Source: JANXXV01 sp038230275 (GTDB lineage Bacteria; Acidobacteriota; Terriglobia; Bryobacterales; Bryobacteraceae). Taken from it: a DNA stretch of 64,000 nt. Each line of letters begins with the position of its first letter. The stretch's first letter is position 1. The translations under genes were made by a program, and so were the position numbers. The stretch is from NCBI GenBank assembly GCA_038230275.1, contig JBBRNO010000013.1, forward strand, positions 1-64,000, written 5' to 3'. The notes below the pieces were generated by a model. That model did not search any database. It saw only the letters and a program-made list of their open reading frames with translations, and was not told the DNA's origin. Of the stretch, positions 60,051 through 64,000 are shown piece after piece.

Positions 60051-61406
60051 ATGAATTATGATGCGATCGTTATCGGCGCTGGGCAGGCCGGAGGACCCTT
60101 GTCACAGCGGTTTGCCGATCTCGGCTGGAAGGTTGCATTGATTGAGCAGCGTTACCTTGGCGGAACCTGCATCAACACAGGGTGCACACCAACGAAGACC
60201 ATGGTGGCCAGCGCGCAGGTGGCGCATTACGCGCGCAATGCCGCCCGTTGGGGTGTAAACGCATCAAACGTTGCCGTCGATCTGGCGGCCATCGTGTCCC
60301 GCAAGGACGAGGTGGTAAGCACCTTCCGCGCCGGTCTGCAAAAGCGGGTCGACGCCCGCCCTAATCTGCATCTCTACCAAGCAACGGCGCGGTTCCTCGG
60401 CCCTAATTCGCTACAGGCTGGCGAGTCGATCTTGGAGAGCGAAAAAATCTTCATCGATACGGGCGCCCGCCCAGCCGTTCCGTCACTGCCGGGACTGGAA
60501 TCGGTGGACTATTTGACCAACGCCAGTCTCATGGAACTTACACAACTGCCAGACCATCTGCTGGTCCTGGGAGGCGGATACATTGGCCTCGAATTCGGCC
60601 AGATGTTTCGCCGCTTTGGCAGTAAGGTGACAGTTGTTCATCAGGGGGCGCAAATACTGCCGCGCGAAGACGCTGAGATTGCCGCTGAGTTGCAAAAAGC
60701 ACTCCAAGAAGAAGGAATCCAGTTCCTCTTAAATGCCCACACTACGGCGGCTGAAAAGACCGGCAACAGTGTTACTCTGACGTTCAACGACGGTACCGTC
60801 TCCGGGTCGCATCTGCTGGTGGCCACGGGCCGGACGCCGAATACAGAAGACTTGGCGCTGGATCAAGCAGGCGTTGCGACTGGGAAGGGGGGATTCATCC
60901 AAGTAAACGGCCGCCTTGAAACGAATGTCCCCGGCATCTGGGCATTAGGCGACGTCAAGGGCGGCCCAGCCTTCACACACATTTCCTATAACGATTTCCA
61001 AATCATCTACGGCAACATCGTTGAAGGCAAGAGCCTCAGTACGGACCATCGTCTGATTCCCTACACCGTCTTCACCGATCCACAGCTAGGCGGCGTGGGG
61101 CTCACCGAAAAAGAAGCGCGCGCCCTCGGATTCAGTCTCAAGATTGGCCGCATGCCCATGGCCTGGGTTGCGCGTGCCATTGAGCGGGGCGAAACCGCGG
61201 GACTGATGAAACTGATTGTGAATGCGGAAAACGACCGCATTCTGGGCGCGTCCATTCTGGCAGCGGAAGGCGGAGAGCTGGTGCAGATTCTGAGCACGAT
61301 GATGCTTGCCGATCAACCCTATACGTTGTTGAAGGGCGCTATTTATATTCACCCCACGCTGGCCGAAGGATTCTTCGGCTTGATGGAAGATGTGAAACCA
61401 GCCTAA
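60051..61406 (+). CDS. FAD-dependent pyridine nucleotide-disulfide oxidoreductase (mercuric-reductase-like)
   Basis: 451 residues from the ATG at 60051, where the FAD loop begins (VIGAGQAGGPLSQRFADLG). Redox-active cysteines are in GGTCINTGCTPTK at residues about 40-52; a second Rossmann site LLVLGGGYIGLEFGQMF near 180 binds NAD(P)H; a C-terminal dimer domain (GAIYIHPTLAEGFFGLM) carries the conserved His-Pro. It resembles dihydrolipoamide dehydrogenase and MerA without the heavy-metal-binding N-domain and C-terminal cysteines, so mercury reduction is unlikely. Substrate unknown. Confidence 0.87.
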   Translation: MNYDAIVIGAGQAGGPLSQRFADLGWKVALIEQRYLGGTCINTGCTPTKTMVASAQVAHYARNAARWGVNASNVAVDLAAIVSRKDEVVSTFRAGLQKRVDARPNLHLYQATARFLGPNSLQAGESILESEKIFIDTGARPAVPSLPGLESVDYLTNASLMELTQLPDHLLVLGGGYIGLEFGQMFRRFGSKVTVVHQGAQILPREDAEIAAELQKALQEEGIQFLLNAHTTAAEKTGNSVTLTFNDGTVSGSHLLVATGRTPNTEDLALDQAGVATGKGGFIQVNGRLETNVPGIWALGDVKGGPAFTHISYNDFQIIYGNIVEGKSLSTDHRLIPYTVFTDPQLGGVGLTEKEARALGFSLKIGRMPMAWVARAIERGETAGLMKLIVNAENDRILGASILAAEGGELVQILSTMMLADQPYTLLKGAIYIHPTLAEGFFGLMEDVKPA

Positions 61407-61466
61407 GGGCCGGTACCTAACGACAAGCTAAACATCCTGAGACGTCAATCTAAGGTCACAAGCCTC

Positions 61467-61495
61467 TTGACACCTATCACGGATTGCAATATGAT
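61467..61495 (+). promoter_or_regulatory. Near-consensus sigma-70 promoter for the XRE-NfeD-flotillin operon
   Basis: TTGACA at 61467-61472 is a perfect -35, separated by 17 bases from TATGAT at 61490-61495. Transcription should start near 61502, only about 10 bases before the ATG at 61512, leaving no room for a Shine-Dalgarno sequence. Confidence 0.7.
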
Positions 61496-61515
61496 TATTG
61501 CTGATTGCTATATGA
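61482..61515 (+). promoter_or_regulatory. Two 13 bp direct repeats over the promoter and start codon
   Basis: GATTGCAATATGA (61482-61494) and GATTGCTATATGA (61503-61515) match at 12 of 13 bases and are spaced 21 bases apart, about two helical turns. The first covers the -10 box, the second the start codon. This is a plausible operator for self-regulation by the XRE protein. Confidence 0.5.
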
Positions 61516-62015
61516 CGTTAGGTGAAAAAGTCAGGTACCTGCGGGAAGTGGAGGGAGCGCTCCGCGGACTGGGTCGCGAGATGACCCAACTCGAACTAAT
61601 CCGCGCGCTGAAGAAAGATCAGAAGAAGAGCATCAGCCAGTCGTATCTCTCGCAGATCGAAAGTGGAGCCCGGCCGCATCTGACCGATTCCACCCGCATG
61701 TTGCTGGCGAAATTCTTCAAAGTGCATCCGGGGTATCTGGTGAACGATCCTGAGGGCTATCACACCGAATTGATGTCCGATGTGCGAGCTTCCGAGGACA
61801 CGTTGGATTTGTGGCTGATCAACGGGGCTGAGCGGTTCCAGCGGGATCCGCGGGTGAGCCGGGCTTTATTGAGTTTGGCGCGGCACGAAGATACGCGCCG
61901 TTGCTTGTTGCTGATGGACGCGATTTTGGAAGTCCCCGATCTGGCCGACCGGTTGTTGCACGTATTGAAGCCGGCTGGGATAGACAACGGGAGGCAAACG
62001 TATGACTTGGTCTGA
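61512..62015 (+). CDS. XRE-family helix-turn-helix regulator
   Basis: 167 residues from ATG 61512; longer frames would start inside the promoter. A lambda-repressor-type HTH at residues about 5-70 is split by a loop: LGEKVRYLREVEG, MTQLELIRAL, SISQSYLSQIESGARPHLTDS, MLLAKFFKVHPGYLV. The C-terminal half (TLDLWLINGAERFQRDPRVSRALLSLARHEDTRRCLLLMDAIL) is helical. Its 3' end overlaps the NfeD-like gene by 14 bp, so it is translated with the membrane proteins and probably controls them. Confidence 0.85.
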   Translation: MTLGEKVRYLREVEGALRGLGREMTQLELIRALKKDQKKSISQSYLSQIESGARPHLTDSTRMLLAKFFKVHPGYLVNDPEGYHTELMSDVRASEDTLDLWLINGAERFQRDPRVSRALLSLARHEDTRRCLLLMDAILEVPDLADRLLHVLKPAGIDNGRQTYDLV

Positions 62016-62628
62016 TTTCTATTTAGTGTGCTTCTTTGCAGGCTTTCTCTTCAGCCTGGTGTCGATGGTTTCCGGACATGTGCACTTCCATTTCCACCAT
62101 GGCGGAGGTGGACACGCCCATGCGGGCGGCCATGCTCACGGCGGTCACGCGCGCGGAGCCAGTCATGTTTCGCCGTTCAACTTCGGGACCGGCGCCGCCT
62201 TTCTGGCTTGGTTCGGGGGTGCGGGCTATCTGGCGACGACATATTACCGCACCTGGGTTGGGTGGGCGCTGATGATTGCGCTGGTTAGCGGACTCGCCGG
62301 AGCCTCCATCGTGTTCTGGTTTCTGGCCAAGGTGCTGATGGGCCGGGAAGAACACCTGGATCCGGCGAATTACGAAATGGTTGGTGTGTTGGGAACAATT
62401 AGCGGCGGCATCCGCCCGGGCGGCACCGGTGAAATCTTGTTCTCGCAGGAAGGATCGCGGCGCGCTGCCGCGGCGCGCAGCGAGGATGGCACACCCATTC
62501 CGCGCGGCGTGGAAGTAGTGGTTACACGGTATGAGAACGGCATCTCGTATGTGCGGCGGTGGGAGGAGTTGAAAGCCGCCTCGGACGCGATGAGCAATGA
62601 AAAAAAGGACAGGGAAATTTCCCAATAA
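62002..62628 (+). CDS. NfeD-like membrane protein with His-rich loop
   Basis: 208 residues. Two or three membrane helices (DFYLVCFFAGFLFSLVSMV, GTGAAFLAWFGGAGYLA, GWALMIALVSGLAGASIVFWFLAKVL) flank a His/Gly-rich loop (residues about 26-52, over ten His), a likely metal-binding patch. The C-terminal domain (MVGVLGTISGGIRPGGTGEILFSQEGSR...EVVVTRYENGISYVRRW) is the OB-fold of NfeD-type partners of flotillin. It overlaps the XRE gene and precedes flotillin by 7 bp. Probably organises membrane domains with flotillin. Confidence 0.8.
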   Translation: MTWSDFYLVCFFAGFLFSLVSMVSGHVHFHFHHGGGGHAHAGGHAHGGHARGASHVSPFNFGTGAAFLAWFGGAGYLATTYYRTWVGWALMIALVSGLAGASIVFWFLAKVLMGREEHLDPANYEMVGVLGTISGGIRPGGTGEILFSQEGSRRAAAARSEDGTPIPRGVEVVVTRYENGISYVRRWEELKAASDAMSNEKKDREISQ

Positions 62629-62635
62629 GCGAATT

Positions 62636-64000
62636 ATGGATATCTCAGTGAATGTGATCGTGATTGCAGCGTTGATGGTTTTCACCGTCATCTTTCTAAT
62701 GGCGATGTTTGCGAACCTGTACCGTAAGGCCGGTCCGCATGAAGCTCTGGTCGTTTACGGTTTCCGCGGTACCCGCATCGTAAAGGGCAGGGGCGTGGTG
62801 ATCTTCCCAATGGTGGAAACCTACCGCCTGCTTTCGCTGGAGTTGATGTCATTTGACGTCGCTCCGGAGAAAGACTTGTACACCCGGCAGGGCGTGGCGG
62901 TGACCGTGGAAGCGGTGGCGCAGATCAAAGTGAAGTCCGACCCCGAGTCGATTCAGACCGCCGCCGAGCAGTTCCTTACGAAGCGCCCGGAAGAGCGCGA
63001 GGGCCTGATCCGCCTAGTGATGGAAGGCCATTTGCGCGGCATAATCGGCATGCTCACTGTCGAAGAGATTGTGAAAGAGCCGGAAATGGTGGGCGACCGC
63101 ATGCGCACCAATAGCGTTGGCGATATGAACAAAATGGGGCTCGACGTCATCTCCTTCACCATTAAGGAAGTTCGCGATAAGAACGACTACATCGCTAACA
63201 TGGGCCGCCCCGATATCGCTCGCGTGAAGCGCGACGCCGATGTGGCTGCCGCGGAAGCCGAGCGCGACACGGCCATCAAGCGTGCCGAGGCGATGCGTGC
63301 GGCCGCCGTGGCCAAATCGCAGGCCGATCAGGAGCGCGTGATTGCCGAGACTTTGTCCCTGGCCGCGCAGGCTGCCTCTCAGCGGGACCTGGATATCAAG
63401 CGCGCGCAGTATCTGGAAACGGTGAAGAAGCAACAGGCGCAGGCTGACAAGGTCTATGAAATTCAGACCAACGTCATGCAGCAACAGGTGGTCGCCGAAG
63501 CGGCAAAGATCCGCCAGATTGAAAAGGAACAGGAAGTGAAGGTGCAGGAATTCGAAATCCTGCGCCGCGAAAAGGAACTGATTGCCACCGTTTTGAAAGG
63601 CGCGGAGATTGAGCGCAAGCGCGTGGAAACCATCGCCGCCGGTGAACGTCAAAAGACCATATCCGAGGCGGAAGGAAGGGCCATCGCAATCCGCACCCAG
63701 GGCGATGCGGAAGCGGAAATCATCTTCAAGAAGGGCGAGGCCGAGGCAAAGGCCATGAATGTGAAGGCCGAGGCCTACCAGGAATGGAACCAGTCGGCCG
63801 TGATCGATAAGCTGATCAGCAGCCTGCCGGAAATAGTCAGGGCGCTGGCCTTGCCGCTTTCGCAAATCGACAAGGTAACTATCGTATCCACCGGCAACGG
63901 GACCGATGCGGGCATTCATAAACTGACCGGCGATATCACTGCAATGGCGGCGCAGGTGCCGGCGCTGTTTGAGACGCTTTCGGGTATGCAGATGTCGGAC
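62636..64000 (+). CDS. Flotillin-family (SPFH) membrane scaffold protein, cut by window end
   Basis: 455 residues without a stop up to the window end. An N-terminal membrane helix (VIVIAALMVFTVIFLMAMF) leads to the SPFH/PHB domain (KAGPHEALVVYGFRG, VFPMVETYRLLSLELMSF-like segment, LDVISFTIKEVRD), then a long coiled coil of Glu/Ala/Lys repeats typical of flotillin (about 205-400), and the start of the C-terminal domain. It resembles YqiK/FloT-type flotillins that form membrane microdomains. The NfeD-like gene upstream is its usual partner. The missing part is probably about 50 residues. Confidence 0.9.
   Translation, partial: MDISVNVIVIAALMVFTVIFLMAMFANLYRKAGPHEALVVYGFRGTRIVKGRGVVIFPMVETYRLLSLELMSFDVAPEKDLYTRQGVAVTVEAVAQIKVKSDPESIQTAAEQFLTKRPEEREGLIRLVMEGHLRGIIGMLTVEEIVKEPEMVGDRMRTNSVGDMNKMGLDVISFTIKEVRDKNDYIANMGRPDIARVKRDADVAAAEAERDTAIKRAEAMRAAAVAKSQADQERVIAETLSLAAQAASQRDLDIKRAQYLETVKKQQAQADKVYEIQTNVMQQQVVAEAAKIRQIEKEQEVKVQEFEILRREKELIATVLKGAEIERKRVETIAAGERQKTISEAEGRAIAIRTQGDAEAEIIFKKGEAEAKAMNVKAEAYQEWNQSAVIDKLISSLPEIVRALALPLSQIDKVTIVSTGNGTDAGIHKLTGDITAMAAQVPALFETLSGMQMSD

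Noticed and set aside
60051..61406. Mercury resistance gene merA
   Set aside because: It lacks the N-terminal metal-binding domain and C-terminal cysteine pair, and no other mer genes are nearby.

Overview
This 64 kb window is chromosomal DNA of a soil-type bacterium, most likely an acidobacterium of the Bryobacterales / Candidatus Solibacter group. I infer that lineage from the gene content; no rRNA or other phylogenetic marker was used. The evidence is moderately high G+C, many secreted proteins with short Ala-rich or Tat-type leaders, PEP-CTERM and TIGR03790 proteins, exported TIM-barrel, dehydrogenase and sulfatase enzymes, and the tail of an Oar-like TonB receptor. There is no phage, insertion sequence, CRISPR array, rRNA or tRNA that I can recognise. 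About 65 genes are placed, packed tightly and often overlapping by 1 to 4 bases.

Region by region. 1-6.3 kb: truncated ilvD, a hybrid histidine kinase, a PIG-L deacetylase, a HAF-repeat PEP-CTERM protein and a DASS-type anion transporter. 6.3-11.1 kb is the least tidy stretch: a decayed esterase, a lone papain-like peptidase, a direct repeat, an exported propeller protein, an exported hydroxyacid dehydrogenase, an SDR without the usual Tyr/Lys, and a receptor remnant. 11.2-21 kb: envelope and secreted proteins (Spy-like, TIGR03790, LysR, PilZ, DsbA-like, M28 peptidase, DUF3300/DUF2950 pair). 20.9-26.3 kb: a Tat-exported UxuA-like protein, then a five-gene translationally coupled operon (HAD phosphatase, deoxyhypusine-synthase-like protein, RfaE/PfkB kinase, ROK kinase, GmhA-like isomerase) that looks like a sugar or heptose phosphate pathway with an unexpected member.

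26.3-32 kb is a six-gene minus-strand run (M16 peptidase, TPM protein, nucleotidyltransferase, LemA, semialdehyde dehydrogenase, FAH-family dehydratase). 32-46.6 kb: rlmN, a CoA-transferase divergent from an ACAD10/11-like kinase, recX, YtxH and a coiled-coil partner, a PHP phosphatase, an M1 peptidase, a PLP decarboxylase, an ArsR regulator, a PAP2 phosphatase and an arylsulfatase. 46.6-47.1 kb has no protein gene but holds a strong minus-strand promoter, a structured RNA candidate and a separate 16 bp inverted repeat.

47.1-64 kb: a heparinase-like protein, a DUF433/DUF5615 toxin-antitoxin pair with a weakened toxin, a zinc-ribbon protein, a sorbitol-type dehydrogenase, adenylate kinase, PilZ, a VIT1-type transporter, a four-gene minus-strand run ending in a glycosyltransferase-acetyltransferase fusion, a flavin disulfide reductase, and an XRE regulator / NfeD-like / flotillin operon cut by the window end. 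The best candidates for something undescribed are the deoxyhypusine-synthase-like sugar operon, the structured RNA at 46.8-47.0 kb, and promoters whose -10 boxes lie so close to start codons that leaderless translation is implied.
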